This document shows, in pieces, positions 19,156 through 28,091 of a DNA stretch of 64,000 nt. The translations under genes were made by a program, and so were the position numbers. Location: positions 62,001 through 126,000 of the forward strand of contig JADJCR010000006.1 in the NCBI GenBank assembly GCA_016703125.1, in the 5' to 3' direction. Within the stretch, counting starts at the first letter, position 1. Every line of letters begins with the position of its first letter. The DNA comes from Micrococcales bacterium. GTDB lineage: Bacteria > Actinomycetota > Actinomycetes > S36-B12 > UBA10799. Below the pieces are notes generated by a model. The model was not told the DNA's origin. It was given only the letters and a program-made list of their open reading frames with translations, and searched no databases.

Positions 19156-20870
19156 CAGACCTCCACCTTGTCAGCGTGCTTGTCCGCATGGCGGGACGTC
19201 GTTTGCCCGGCGATGTGTTCGACACCCAGGCGCCGCGGGTCGAGCCCGGTGAGCGGGTGCCCACTGGTGAACCAACGGTTGCGTGCCAGCAGCGTCACCA
19301 TCGGCCGGGTGAACAGGAAGGCGACCATGACGTCGATCAACGTGGTCAGCCCCAGCACGAACGCGAAGCCGCGCACCGCACCCACCGACAGGAAGTACAG
19401 GACGAGGGCCGCCAGCAGCGACACGAAGTCCGCGGCCAAGATGGTGCCCCGGGCGCGGTCCCAGCCGGCGTCACAGGCCGCCCGCAGACTGCGTCCTTCA
19501 CGGATCTCGTCACGTATTCGTTCGAAGTACACGACGAAGGAGTCCGCCGTGATGCCGATCGCGACGATCGCACCGGCCACACCGGCCAGGGTGAGCGCCA
19601 GCCCCAGTTGCCTGCCCAGGATGACGAACACGAGGAAGGTGATGATCGCGGCCAGGATCAACGACACCACGGCCACCAGACCCAGCGCACGGTAGTAGAA
19701 CATCAGGTAGAGGATCACCAGGGCGAGACCCAGCGCACCGGCGATCAGGCCGACCTTGAGGTAGTCCGACCCCAGCGTCGGGGTCACAGTTTCCACCGAG
19801 GCGATGTCCAGGGTCAGCGGCAGGGCCCCGAATTTCAGCACCTGGGCGAGGCTCTTGGCCTCCTCCGGGGTGAAGTTGCCACTGATCTGAGCGCGGCCGT
19901 CGTTGATGGGGTCCTGGAAGTACGGCGCGGAGACCACGAGCCCGTCCAGCACGATGCCGAACTGGTTCTGCGGTGCCGGCAGGCTCACCAGCCGGTTCGA
20001 GATCTCGGACAGCGAGTCGGCGCCTTCACCGTCGAACTCCAGGTTGACCACCCAGCCGGCACCGCCCTGCGCAAGTTCGGCGGTGGCGTTGGTGATCGAG
20101 GTGCCCTTGATGAAGGCGGGCTCCAGCAGGTACTTGGCCGTCCCCTCCCGGTCGCACGTGACGATCCACTTGTCCGGGTTGTCGGGCTTGCCGCCCTGCC
20201 GGCTGGCCTCACTAGTGCAGTCCAGGTTGAGCAGCGCGTCCTCCAGCGCGGGGTCGCTCTGGTTGTCGCCCTCGACCGGCGGGAGCAGCGCAGTGTCTGC
20301 CTGCTGGTCGGCACCGTCGGTCGCGCTCGGACTAGGCGAAGGGCTGGTGCTGGGGCTGGGTGTGGTCTCGGCCAGAGTGGCCTGGCCGTCGGCCGAGTTC
20401 TTGTTGGTGTTCTTCTTCTTGGTCTTCTTCTCCGGCGTCGTGTCCGCCGGCTGCAGTGTGTTGGGATCGATGACGCTGGGCTCCACCACAGTGGATACCG
20501 GACGGAAGTCGAGCAATGCGGTCTGGCTGAGCTGCTCGGCGATCTCGCGCTGGTTGACACCCGGCACCGAGACCACGATGGCCGCGTCGCCACCCGAGCC
20601 CTGGATCGCCACATCGGCCTCAGCCACGCCGAAGCCGTTCACGCGCTGACGGATGATCTCGACGGTCTGCTGCAACTGGTCGTTGGTGATCGGCGCGCTG
20701 CCCTCGGCCTGCTTGGGCACCAGGATCACCTGCGTGCCGCCCTGCAGGTCCAGGCCGAGACGCGGCGTGCTCTGCGTACCGGGCCAGAAAGCCCACACGG
20801 TCAGACCGATGATGATGACCAGAAGTACCAGCAGCGGGCGCCACGGACTCGGTCGTGCTGTCGCAGCCAC
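19155..20870 (-). CDS. secD: Protein translocase subunit SecD
   Basis: A 571-residue SecD with an N-terminal membrane segment (about 13-30), the GLDLQGGTQVIL signature and a large extracytoplasmic P1 region. The C-terminal membrane domain contains GLIAGALGLALVILY and ITADSFVVYFERIRDE. P1 carries a low-complexity insertion at about 120-185, rich in Lys/Asn then Thr/Ser/Pro (EKKTKKKNTNKN, then SPSTSPSPSPSAT), common in actinobacterial SecD but variable in length. GTG start; follows yajC by 3 nt and overlaps secF by one base. Confidence 0.96.
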   Translation of the reverse strand: MAATARPSPWRPLLVLLVIIIGLTVWAFWPGTQSTPRLGLDLQGGTQVILVPKQAEGSAPITNDQLQQTVEIIRQRVNGFGVAEADVAIQGSGGDAAIVVSVPGVNQREIAEQLSQTALLDFRPVSTVVEPSVIDPNTLQPADTTPEKKTKKKNTNKNSADGQATLAETTPSPSTSPSPSPSATDGADQQADTALLPPVEGDNQSDPALEDALLNLDCTSEASRQGGKPDNPDKWIVTCDREGTAKYLLEPAFIKGTSITNATAELAQGGAGWVVNLEFDGEGADSLSEISNRLVSLPAPQNQFGIVLDGLVVSAPYFQDPINDGRAQISGNFTPEEAKSLAQVLKFGALPLTLDIASVETVTPTLGSDYLKVGLIAGALGLALVILYLMFYYRALGLVAVVSLILAAIITFLVFVILGRQLGLALTLAGVAGAIVAIGITADSFVVYFERIRDEIREGRSLRAACDAGWDRARGTILAADFVSLLAALVLYFLSVGAVRGFAFVLGLTTLIDVMVAFLFTRPMVTLLARNRWFTSGHPLTGLDPRRLGVEHIAGQTTSRHADKHADKVEV

Positions 20871-20873
20871 GTC

Positions 20874-21137
20874 TTACCCTTCGTCGTTCAGCACGGTCGC
20901 CACTGCGGCGCGTGCGTACTTCAGAGACCACCCGTCGCTGACCTCGAGGCCCATGTTCTCCTCGTCCAACCAGGCCACCGTGCCGTAGATGCCCGCGGTG
21001 GTCATGATCCGGGCACCCTCATGGACCGCCTGCTGGGCCGCGAGAGCCTCCCGTTGCCGCTGGCGGATGGGCCGGATCGTGAAGATCCACACAGCGATGA
21101 GGAACACCACCGGCAGTGCAAGGATGAGCAATTCCAC
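20874..21137 (-). CDS. yajC: Preprotein translocase subunit YajC
   Basis: An 87-residue accessory subunit of the SecDF-YajC complex: one N-terminal membrane segment (ELLILALPVVFLIAVWIFT) then a small cytoplasmic domain with IRPIRQRQRE and the hallmark GARIMTTAGIYGTVAWLDEE. GTG start at 21137. It lies 13 nt after ruvB and 3 nt before secD in the operon. Confidence 0.94.
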   Translation of the reverse strand: MELLILALPVVFLIAVWIFTIRPIRQRQREALAAQQAVHEGARIMTTAGIYGTVAWLDEENMGLEVSDGWSLKYARAAVATVLNDEG

Positions 21138-21150
21138 TGCCCGATCCTAC

Positions 21151-22196
21151 CTATCCCGGCGCGACGTCCGGTGCGTCGGTCAGGGTGAGTTGACCATCGC
21201 CTCCCGGAACCGGCAATCCAAGCAGCCCGTAGGCCTTCCCCGTGGCGATGCGCCCGCGGGGGGTCCGGGCGAGGAATCCGGAGCGCAGCAGGAACGGTTC
21301 ACAGACCGTCTCGACCGTCTCCGACTCCTCCCCGACAGCCACCGCCAGGGTCGACAGCCCGACCGGCCCTCCCCCGAAACTGTGCACCAGCGCTGCCAGC
21401 ACGGCCCGGTCCAGGCGGTCCAGACCCCACGCATCCACCTCGAACAGCGCCAGTGCGGCCTGCGTGGCGGGCACGTCCACCGTGCCGTCGCCGTGGATCT
21501 GGGCGTAGTCACGCACCCGGCGCAACAAGCGGTTGGCGATCCGCGGGGTTCCACGCGAACGACCTGCGATCACGGCCAGGGCATCGGGCTTCGCGTGGAT
21601 CCCCATCAGCCCGGCCGAACGCTCCACGATGCGTTGCAGATCCTTCGGGTCGTAGAAGTCCATGTGAGCGGTGAACCCGAACCGGTCGCGCAGCGGGCCG
21701 GGCAGCAGTCCGGAGCGCGTGGTGGCGCCGACCAGCGTGAACGCCGCCAAGTCCAACGGGATCGACGTGGCGCCCGGGCCCTTGCCCACCACCACGTCCA
21801 CACGGAAGTCCTCCATGGCCATGTAGAGCATTTCCTCGGCCGGCCGGGACAGCCGGTGGATCTCGTCGATGAAGATCACATCCCCGGGCTGCAGGGCGGT
21901 GAGGATCGACGCCAGGTCCCCGCGTGGGTGATCGCCGGGCCGCTGGTCAGCCGCAATGCGCTGCCCAACTCGGCGGCGATGATCATGGCAAGCGTGGTCT
22001 TGCCCAGCCCCGGCGGACCACTGAGCAGGACGTGGTCGGCGACGTGCTCGCGCTGCTTCGCGGCGGAGAGGACCAGGCGCAATTGGTCCTTGACCCGCTC
22101 CTGCCCTATGAAGTCCCGCAGCGATGCCGGCCGCAGTGCGCCCTCCACGAGCCGCTCGGAATCGTCGGCACCGGTCGACACCAACGGATCGGTCAT
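21151..22196 (-). CDS. ruvB: Holliday junction branch migration helicase RuvB (frameshift in a C run at 21918-21921)
   Basis: AAA+ motor of RuvAB. The N-terminal frame contains LRDFIGQERVKDQL and Walker A GPPGLGKTT, then ITHAG. After a missing G in the GGGG run (minus strand), the other frame gives DLASILTAL...GDVIFIDEIHRL (Walker B), LVGATTRSGLL (sensor 1) and the winged-helix end with GFLARTPRGR. The joined protein is about 348 residues, normal for RuvB. The ATG at 22196 overlaps the ruvA stop by 4 nt. Confidence 0.95.
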
Positions 22197-22804
22197 GGTG
22201 TCACCGCGGGAGTGTGGTCGAGCACCTGCAGCGCCAGCCGCAGAGCCTCGGGGACCGGCAGGTCGGCGGCATCGGGAAGAGCCGCGACCGTGGAGACCGC
22301 TTGCTGGGCCTGAACTGCCGACCACCCCAGACCGGTGAGTGCTCCGGTGACCTGCACCCGCCACGTGGTCTGCCCACCGGCGCTCACCGGGATCGCACTC
22401 GTGGGCACGCCGAGCTTGTCCTTGAGGTCCACGATGATGCGCTGGGCGGTCTTGCGCCCCAGCCCGGACACGGCCATCAGCGCGCCGACGTCCTCGGCCT
22501 CGATGGCAGCCCGGATCTGGTCCGCGGACAAGGTCGCGAGCATCGTCATGGCCAAACGTGGTCCGATACCGGACACCGTCTGCACCGTGTGGAACACCTC
22601 CCGCTCACCAGCACCGGCGAATCCGTACAGCGTGGGGCTGTCCTCGGGGACCACGAGCGCGGTGGTCAACAGGAATTCCTGCCCCACATCCGCGGACGCG
22701 GCGGTCCGAGGTGTGACGAGCACGGACAGGCCCACACCTCCGACGTCGACGACGAGTTCGTCGGTGCCGCGGTGCAGGACACGGCCGCGCACTGACGCGA
22801 TCAC
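22193..22804 (-). CDS. ruvA: Holliday junction branch migration subunit RuvA
   Basis: A 203-residue protein that tetramerises on Holliday junctions and loads RuvB. Domain I is an OB fold (VIASVRGRVLHRGTDELVV), domain II has two helix-hairpin-helix motifs (VSGIGPRLAMTML and VSGLGRKTAQRI), and domain III is the C-terminal RuvB-binding helix bundle (ALTGLGWSAVQAQQAV). Starts at GTG 22804, overlapping the ruvC stop by 4 nt (GTGA). Confidence 0.96.
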   Translation of the reverse strand: MIASVRGRVLHRGTDELVVDVGGVGLSVLVTPRTAASADVGQEFLLTTALVVPEDSPTLYGFAGAGEREVFHTVQTVSGIGPRLAMTMLATLSADQIRAAIEAEDVGALMAVSGLGRKTAQRIIVDLKDKLGVPTSAIPVSAGGQTTWRVQVTGALTGLGWSAVQAQQAVSTVAALPDAADLPVPEALRLALQVLDHTPAVTP

Positions 22805-23295
22805 ACGCCCACCCCCGCGCGGGTCCGGGAGCGCCAGATGTGGCACACCGCCAGCGCCAGCGCATCGGTGACGTCGGCCGGTTTGGGTACCTCCCCCAGC
22901 CCGAGGATCCTGGCCACCATGAACGCGACCTGAGCCTTGTCGGCACGCCCCGAGCCGGTCACGGCCGCCTTGACCTCGGTCGGGGTGTGCTGATGGACGG
23001 GCAGTCCCAACTGGTTGGCGGCCAGCATGCAGACGGCGGCTGCTTGCGCGGTGCCCATTGCCGAGCGCACGTTGTGCTGGCTGAACACCCGCTCGACGAC
23101 GAGAACCTCGGCTCCGCTGGTATGCAGGTGCTCGCGCACCGCGTCGAAGACCTGCTGCAGGCGGGCGGCATGCGCCTGGTCGGGATCGGTGCGCACCACT
23201 TCGGCCAGCAGCGCGCGAGTGCGGCCGTCCGGGCGCAACTCGACGACGGCGACACCACACCGGGTCAGCCCGGGGTCAACGGCCAATACGCGCAC
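22801..23295 (-). CDS. ruvC: Crossover junction endodeoxyribonuclease RuvC
   Basis: A 164-residue resolvase that cuts Holliday junctions. Acidic catalytic residues sit in LAVDPGLTRCG (D7), LVVERVFSQHN (E about 69) and the late D-x-x-DA pattern in PADVTDALALAVCH. KAAVTGSGRADKAQV is also typical. GTG start at 23295. In most actinobacteria ruvC directly follows yebC; here a WS/DGAT gene and a repeat element lie between them. Confidence 0.95.
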   Translation of the reverse strand: MRVLAVDPGLTRCGVAVVELRPDGRTRALLAEVVRTDPDQAHAARLQQVFDAVREHLHTSGAEVLVVERVFSQHNVRSAMGTAQAAAVCMLAANQLGLPVHQHTPTEVKAAVTGSGRADKAQVAFMVARILGLGEVPKPADVTDALALAVCHIWRSRTRAGVGV

Positions 23296-23388
23296 ACGGC
23301 GGCCTTTCGCTCGTACAACTGTTCGGCAGACTACCGCGGCCCGGCGGGCGCCAGCGGCGTGACACGCCCACGCCGCGCTGACGGGCGC

Positions 23389-25021
23389 TCAGGTGCTGGT
23401 CGGCAACGTCAGCGGGTTACCGGCGATGACCGGGTGACCTATGACCTCCCGGAAGCCGTAGCGCAAGCTGCGCACCAGTTCATCGCGGTCGTCGACAGCG
23501 GCGTCATCGGTGCTGATCCCGACACTGGCCACGCCCGCATAGGTGAGCATCGTGATGTTGATCGCCGCCCCGATCGTGGCCACCAGCGGGTACATGCGCT
23601 CGATCTTGGCGCCACTGAGCCAGACCGGCACCGGCACGCCGGGCACATTGGAGGCGGTGAGGTCGGAGGTCTGAGCGGCTGCCGACAACAACTCCGGGGG
23701 CAGGAACCGCGAGAACTCGGCGAGGTTGTCCGCCAGCCGCAGGGCTGGCTCGGCCCGCCAGCTGCGCACCGTCTGCGCCGCGGCCTCCAGCACGTCGTCG
23801 ATGACGTTGGAGATGGGGATCTCGAAGCGGGCGATGGTCACCGAGTTGGCCGCGTCGTCACCGCTACTGCGCAGCGAGATGGGCATGTTCATGCGCAACT
23901 CGTCGACCGGCCTGCCCATGCGTTCGTGATAGCGGTGCATGCCGACGCTGATCGCCGCCAGGAACAGGTCGTTGACGCTGCGGTTGCGCTTCTTGGCCGC
24001 GGCTCGGTACGCCGCGAAGTCCATGTCGATGGTGTCGAAGTGGTAGTTGATGCTGCGCTGCTGCATGATCGGCGACAGCGGGCCGAAGGGCACCCGCGTG
24101 AAGCGCATGACCGAGCCGGCTGTGCGCCGTGCGCGGCTGATCATGTCGCCAGGGTTCTTGACCGCCTCCATCGTCAGCGGCCCCAGCCCGCGGATCGCGT
24201 CCTCGGCGGTTCGGGCCACCCAGCCGACGTTGTTGCGGATGACCGCCTCCAGGAAGCCGGTGGTGTCGAGCACAGCCGGCTCGGGGGCCTCTGGCATCGG
24301 CCCGAGTTCCACACCCTCCGGAGCGAAGTCGAACAGGGCCAGACCCAGTTGCACCGCCCCCTGACCGTCGGCGATGGCGTGGTGCAACTTCATGATCAGC
24401 GCCGCACGACCGCCCGGCAGACCCTCGAGCAAGGTGGCCCGCCAGAGCGGGCGATCCCGGTCGAAGTCGGCCATGCTCTGCCGGCGGGCGTCCTCGAGCA
24501 CATCGGCCCAGGTCGAGCCCTTCGGCATGCTGAATCGGCGCATGTGGAACGAGAGGTCGAAGTTGGGGTCGACCACCAGGCGCGGGGTCTGCAGTCCGAT
24601 GGGACCTTCCACCACACGCGACCGCAGCACCGGGGCCAAGCGGGTGGCGCGCTCGAAGCGTTTCGTGAGCTGCGCCCAGTCGGGGCTGGATTCGAGGACG
24701 AGCAGTCCGATCATCGTGGAACGCATCACCGGGTCGTCGGTGGCCATCCGCCAGGTTGCGAAGTCCCACCCGGAAAGGCGTTTAGCCTCCACGGTCGCCT
24801 GCTTCCCGCGCAGCGGGGCAGGCTGCTTGCGGGCCCTGGCGGGGGCTTTCTTGGCGGGGGTCTTCTTCGCCGCCGGTTTCTTGGCGGGGGTCTTCTTCGC
24901 GGGGTCTTCTTCGCCGCCGGTTTCTTGGCGGGGCTTCTTCGCGGGTCTTCTTCGCGGCGGGTCTGGCCGGGGCCGACTTGCTCCCGTGCGCGGGCGCCGG
25001 GCTATCTGGGCTGGTGGCCAC
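23389..25021 (-). CDS. WS/DGAT-family O-acyltransferase with Lys/Ala/Pro-rich N-terminal tail (frameshift in the tail)
   Basis: Wax ester synthase/diacylglycerol acyltransferase-type enzyme, transferring acyl-CoA to an alcohol or diacylglycerol. The catalytic motif HHAIADG is present, with VNDLFLAAISVG and ASNVPGVPVPV in the C-terminal half. The start is GTG 25021 (VATSPDSPAPAHGSK), preceded by AAGGAGG. Before the enzyme domain is a tail built on AKKTPAKK/PAKK repeats, like histone H1 tails. Within these C-rich repeats (about 24900-24960) the frame changes at least once, so the tail's exact length is uncertain. The enzyme domain begins at SGWDFATWRMATDDPVMRS. It sits between yebC and ruvC. 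Confidence 0.85.
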
Positions 25022-25118
25022 ACTTCCTCCTTGTGAACGCTTATGCCTACGCTATCCCCGCTCCGCAGGGTCGCGCTCCCCACCGCCACCCGGGAGACCG
25101 CCGCCGGCCACGGGCCAA

Positions 25119-25205
25119 AGGCGGGAGCGACACCTACACCGGGGAGCGATCGTGCACGGTTGGAACTCTCCCCGACGTACCGAACACTCCCGGGTACAGC
25201 AAACG
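25119..25205. repeat. GC-rich palindromic repeat, single degenerate copy
   Basis: Between the yebC stop and the WS/DGAT start. It contains GGCGGGAGCGA, then CGGGGAGCGA opposite CTCCCCG, ACTCCCGGGTACAGCAA and the spacer GTGCACGGTTGGAA. The same word order (GGGAGYGA, GTGCA, two CTCCC words, GGTACAGCAA) is seen in the array near 59.4-59.7 kb. The rest of the 218-nt gap (25022-25239) shows no gene. Confidence 0.6.
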
Positions 25206-25239
25206 GCGCAGCTTCACCGCCGCGCCCCTGGCTCAACCG

Positions 25240-25992
25240 TCAGGCGTCGATCTGGGCCATGACCTCGTCGGACACGTCGAAGTTCGCGTACACGTTCTGC
25301 ACATCGTCGCTGTCCTCGAGCGCCTCGAGCAGCCGGAAGATCTTCCCCGCGCCGTCTGCCTCCAGCGGGACAGTCACACTGGGGACGAACTGGACCTCGG
25401 CCGAGTCGTAGTCCAGGCCCGCGTCCTGCAGCGCGGTGCGCACCGCGACCAGGTCACCCGGTTCGCTGATCACCTCGAACTCTCCGTCGAGGTCGTTGAC
25501 CTCCTCCGCCCCGGCGTCGAGCACCGCGGTCAGCACATCGTCCTCGCCGAGACCGGCGGCGGGCACCATCACCACGCCCTTGCGGGTGAACAAGTACGAC
25601 ACCGACCCGGGGTCGGCCATCGAACCACCGTTGCGGCTCATCGCGACCCGGACCTCACCGGCGGCACGGTTGCGGTTGTCGGTCAGGCACTCGATGAGCA
25701 CGGCCACCCCGTTCGGCCCGTACCCCTCGTACATGATCGTCTCCCAGTCCGCTGCCCCCGACTCCGCGCCGGAGCCGCGCTTGATCGCCCGGTCGATGTT
25801 GTCCATCGGGACGGAGTTCTTCCGCGCCTTCTGGATGGCGTCGTACAGCGTGGGGTTGCCTTCCGGGTCGCCGCCACCAGTGCGGGCAGCCACCTCGATG
25901 TTCTTGATGAGCTTGGCGAAGAGTTTGCCGCGCTTGGCGTCGATCGCCGCCTTCTTGTGCTTCGTCGTCGCCCACTTGGAATGGCCGCTCAT
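25240..25992 (-). CDS. YebC/PmpR family protein
   Basis: A 250-residue YebC/TACO1-family protein (transcription regulator, or translation factor for proline-rich stalling in some members). The start MSGHSKWATTKHKKA is diagnostic; PMDNIDRAIKRGSG and GGSMADPGSVSYLF follow. The ATG at 25992 overlaps the pdxT stop by 4 nt, so it is the last gene of pgsA-acyltransferase-pimA-lemA-pdxS-pdxT-yebC. Confidence 0.95.
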   Translation of the reverse strand: MSGHSKWATTKHKKAAIDAKRGKLFAKLIKNIEVAARTGGGDPEGNPTLYDAIQKARKNSVPMDNIDRAIKRGSGAESGAADWETIMYEGYGPNGVAVLIECLTDNRNRAAGEVRVAMSRNGGSMADPGSVSYLFTRKGVVMVPAAGLGEDDVLTAVLDAGAEEVNDLDGEFEVISEPGDLVAVRTALQDAGLDYDSAEVQFVPSVTVPLEADGAGKIFRLLEALEDSDDVQNVYANFDVSDEVMAQIDA

Positions 25993-26591
25993 GCATCCTC
26001 CTGAACCATGTCCACCAGCAATGCGTGGAATCGAACGTCGTCGGTCACCTCGGGGTGGAACGCGGTGGCCATGGCATTGCCCTGTCGGACCGCGACGATT
26101 CTAACCGAGCCGTCGTCCAGCGAGACGGTGCCGAGGACGCCGACCGAGGTTCCCACCCGTTCCACCCACGGCGCGCGGATGAAGACCGCCGTGATCGGCG
26201 GCCCGGGCAACGATGGCACCACCACCGGGGACTCGAAGGAATCGACCTGCCGGCCGAAGGCGTTTCGGCGGACGGTCATGTCGATGGCGCCGAGCGCCAA
26301 CTGGTCGGGCCGGCCGTCGAGTACCTCGCTGGCCAGCAGAATCATGCCCGCGCACGTGCCCAGGACCGGTAGTCCGCCGGCGATGGCCTGCCGCAGCGGG
26401 CCCTCGAGATCGTTGCGCTGGATGAGCATCCCGATGGTCGTGGACTCCCCGCCCGGGATGACAAGTGCGTCGACTGCGGCCAGATCCGCGGCGGTGCGCA
26501 CCTTGACCGCATCGGCACCGCAGTCGTCCAGCATCCGCAGATGCTCGCGGAAGTCACCCTGTAGCGCGAGAACGCCTACCCGTGGGGTCAC
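25989..26591 (-). CDS. pdxT: Pyridoxal 5'-phosphate synthase, glutaminase subunit
   Basis: A 200-residue class I glutamine amidotransferase that feeds ammonia to PdxS. VGVLALQGDFREHL at the start, the PGGEST oxyanion motif near residue 47, the nucleophile in LGTCAGMILL (C about 78) and the catalytic HPE in AFHPEVTDD. GTG start overlapping the pdxS stop by 4 nt. Confidence 0.96.
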   Translation of the reverse strand: MTPRVGVLALQGDFREHLRMLDDCGADAVKVRTAADLAAVDALVIPGGESTTIGMLIQRNDLEGPLRQAIAGGLPVLGTCAGMILLASEVLDGRPDQLALGAIDMTVRRNAFGRQVDSFESPVVVPSLPGPPITAVFIRAPWVERVGTSVGVLGTVSLDDGSVRIVAVRQGNAMATAFHPEVTDDVRFHALLVDMVQEDA

Positions 26592-27484
26592 CAGCCGCGT
26601 TCGGCCAAGCGGTGCGGTTCCGGGATCTCCTCGACGTTGATCCCGACCATCGCCTCGCCGAGCCCGCGCGACACCTTGGCCAGGATGTCGGGGTCGTCGT
26701 AGTGGGTCGTCGCCGCCACGATGGCCGCAGCCCGTTGCGCGGGGTTGCCCGACTTGAAGATGCCGCTGCCGACGAAGACGCCCTCCGCGCCGAGTTGCAT
26801 CATCATCGCCGCGTCCGCCGGGGTCGCGATGCCACCGGCGGTGAACATCACCACGGGCAGTTTACCGGCGCGGGCCACCTCGGCGACCAGTTCGTAGGGC
26901 GCCTGCAGTTCCTTGGCAGCCACGTACAGCTCGTCCTCGGGCAGACTCGTCAGGCGCTTCATCTCGTCGCGGATCGTGCGCATGTGGGTGGTGGCGTTGG
27001 ACACGTCGCCGGTGCCGGCCTCACCCTTGCTGCGGATCATCGCCGCCCCCTCGGTGATGCGGCGCAGGGCCTCGCCAAGGTTCGTCGCGCCGCACACGAA
27101 CGGCACTGTGAAAGCCCACTTGTCGATGTGGTGCGCGTAGTCCGCGGGGGTCAGGACCTCGGACTCGTCGACGTAGTCGACGCCGAGGGACTGCAGGATC
27201 TGCGCCTCCACGAAGTGCCCGATCCGGGCCTTGGCCATCACGGGGATGGACACCGCCTCGATGATGCCGTCGATCAGGTCCGGGTCGCTCATGCGTGCCA
27301 CGCCACCCTGGGAGCGGATGTCCGCAGGCACCCGCTCAAGGGCCATCACGGCCACGGCACCTGCGTCCTCAGCGATCTTGGCCTGCTCGGCGGTCACCAC
27401 GTCCATGATCACGCCGCCCTTGAGCATCTCGGCCATGCCTCGCTTGACGCGGGCAGAACCGGTCACGTGCGTGGGATCACTCAT
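26588..27484 (-). CDS. pdxS: Pyridoxal 5'-phosphate synthase, synthase subunit
   Basis: A 298-residue TIM-barrel enzyme making PLP from ribose 5-phosphate, glyceraldehyde 3-phosphate and ammonia. Shows KRGMAEMLKGGVIMDVV, the acidic and lysine sites in DPDLIDGII and the phosphate-binding GIATPADAAMMMQLGAEG. GAAAGGAA precedes the ATG at 27484, and a -10 TACCAT lies about 28 nt upstream, so pdxST may have its own promoter in the 49-nt gap after the LemA-like gene. Confidence 0.97.
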   Translation of the reverse strand: MSDPTHVTGSARVKRGMAEMLKGGVIMDVVTAEQAKIAEDAGAVAVMALERVPADIRSQGGVARMSDPDLIDGIIEAVSIPVMAKARIGHFVEAQILQSLGVDYVDESEVLTPADYAHHIDKWAFTVPFVCGATNLGEALRRITEGAAMIRSKGEAGTGDVSNATTHMRTIRDEMKRLTSLPEDELYVAAKELQAPYELVAEVARAGKLPVVMFTAGGIATPADAAMMMQLGAEGVFVGSGIFKSGNPAQRAAAIVAATTHYDDPDILAKVSRGLGEAMVGINVEEIPEPHRLAERGW

Positions 27485-27511
27485 CAGGGGTTCCTTTCAG
27501 GTCTGCCTTCC

Positions 27512-27517
27512 ATGGTA
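27512..27517 (-). promoter_or_regulatory. Candidate -10 element for pdxS
   Basis: TACCAT fits TANNNT; it gives a leader of about 20 nt carrying the Shine-Dalgarno sequence GAAAGGAA at 27491-27498. Inferred from position. Confidence 0.35.
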
Positions 27518-27533
27518 GGGGCGATCCCCGGCT

Positions 27534-28091
27534 TCACCTACTGCGGAGGGCGGAAGGGACTTCGTCGTCCAGTTCGACGGTGTGCGGCAGACCAGCCGAC
27601 CCCGCCAGCCGGAACAAGCGCACCGTCCGCTGCCGGCGCACCGCCAGGCACGAGCGCACCGCATCGTTGTGGAAACGCCGCGACCAGGCGGCCTTCTGCA
27701 CCGCAGCGGACATGTCCGCCAGGATCTTGTCGCCGTCGGGCTGTTCGGCGATCTCGGCGACCAGGCCAGCCGCCACTGCGGCATCCAAGGCTTTGGTCAG
27801 GGCGCTCTCGGCCGCACATCGCGGCGGCGGGAAGTCGGTACCGGTGGCACGGGCCTGCGCCAATGCGCCGTCGGCGGCGTCGGCGAGCAACACCGTGGTG
27901 GCCGGGTCGAGCCGGCCGGAACTGGCCAACGACAGGATCTCGTTCGCCCGTTCCATGAACTGGCCCTGCAGGGCCGTGCGGGAGGTGTCCACGCGGTGGT
28001 GCAGGCGGTCCAGGCGCGCGGCGGTCTGCGACAGGTACAGCACGACCACCGCGACGAGCGCGAAGGTGATGATGACCGCAGCGATGTCCAT
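27534..28091 (-). CDS. LemA-like membrane protein
   Basis: A 185-residue protein with an N-terminal membrane segment (IAAVIITFALVAVVVLYL) and a helical remainder. Several LemA-family landmarks are recognisable in order: RLDRLHHRVDTSRTAL (LemA RNRV...W-Q), the alanine-rich GALAQARATG helix, and RRFHNDAVRSCLAVRR opposite the LemA R-F-YN-AV-YN signature. It is divergent, and the function is unknown. The ATG at 28091 shares a base with the pimA stop (TGATG). Confidence 0.6.
   Translation of the reverse strand: MDIAAVIITFALVAVVVLYLSQTAARLDRLHHRVDTSRTALQGQFMERANEILSLASSGRLDPATTVLLADAADGALAQARATGTDFPPPRCAAESALTKALDAAVAAGLVAEIAEQPDGDKILADMSAAVQKAAWSRRFHNDAVRSCLAVRRQRTVRLFRLAGSAGLPHTVELDDEVPSALRSR

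Noticed and set aside
22840..26004. A 1054-codon open frame on the plus strand
   Set aside because: It is antisense to ruvC, the WS/DGAT gene and the YebC-family gene, has no domain-like text, and reflects high G+C codon bias.
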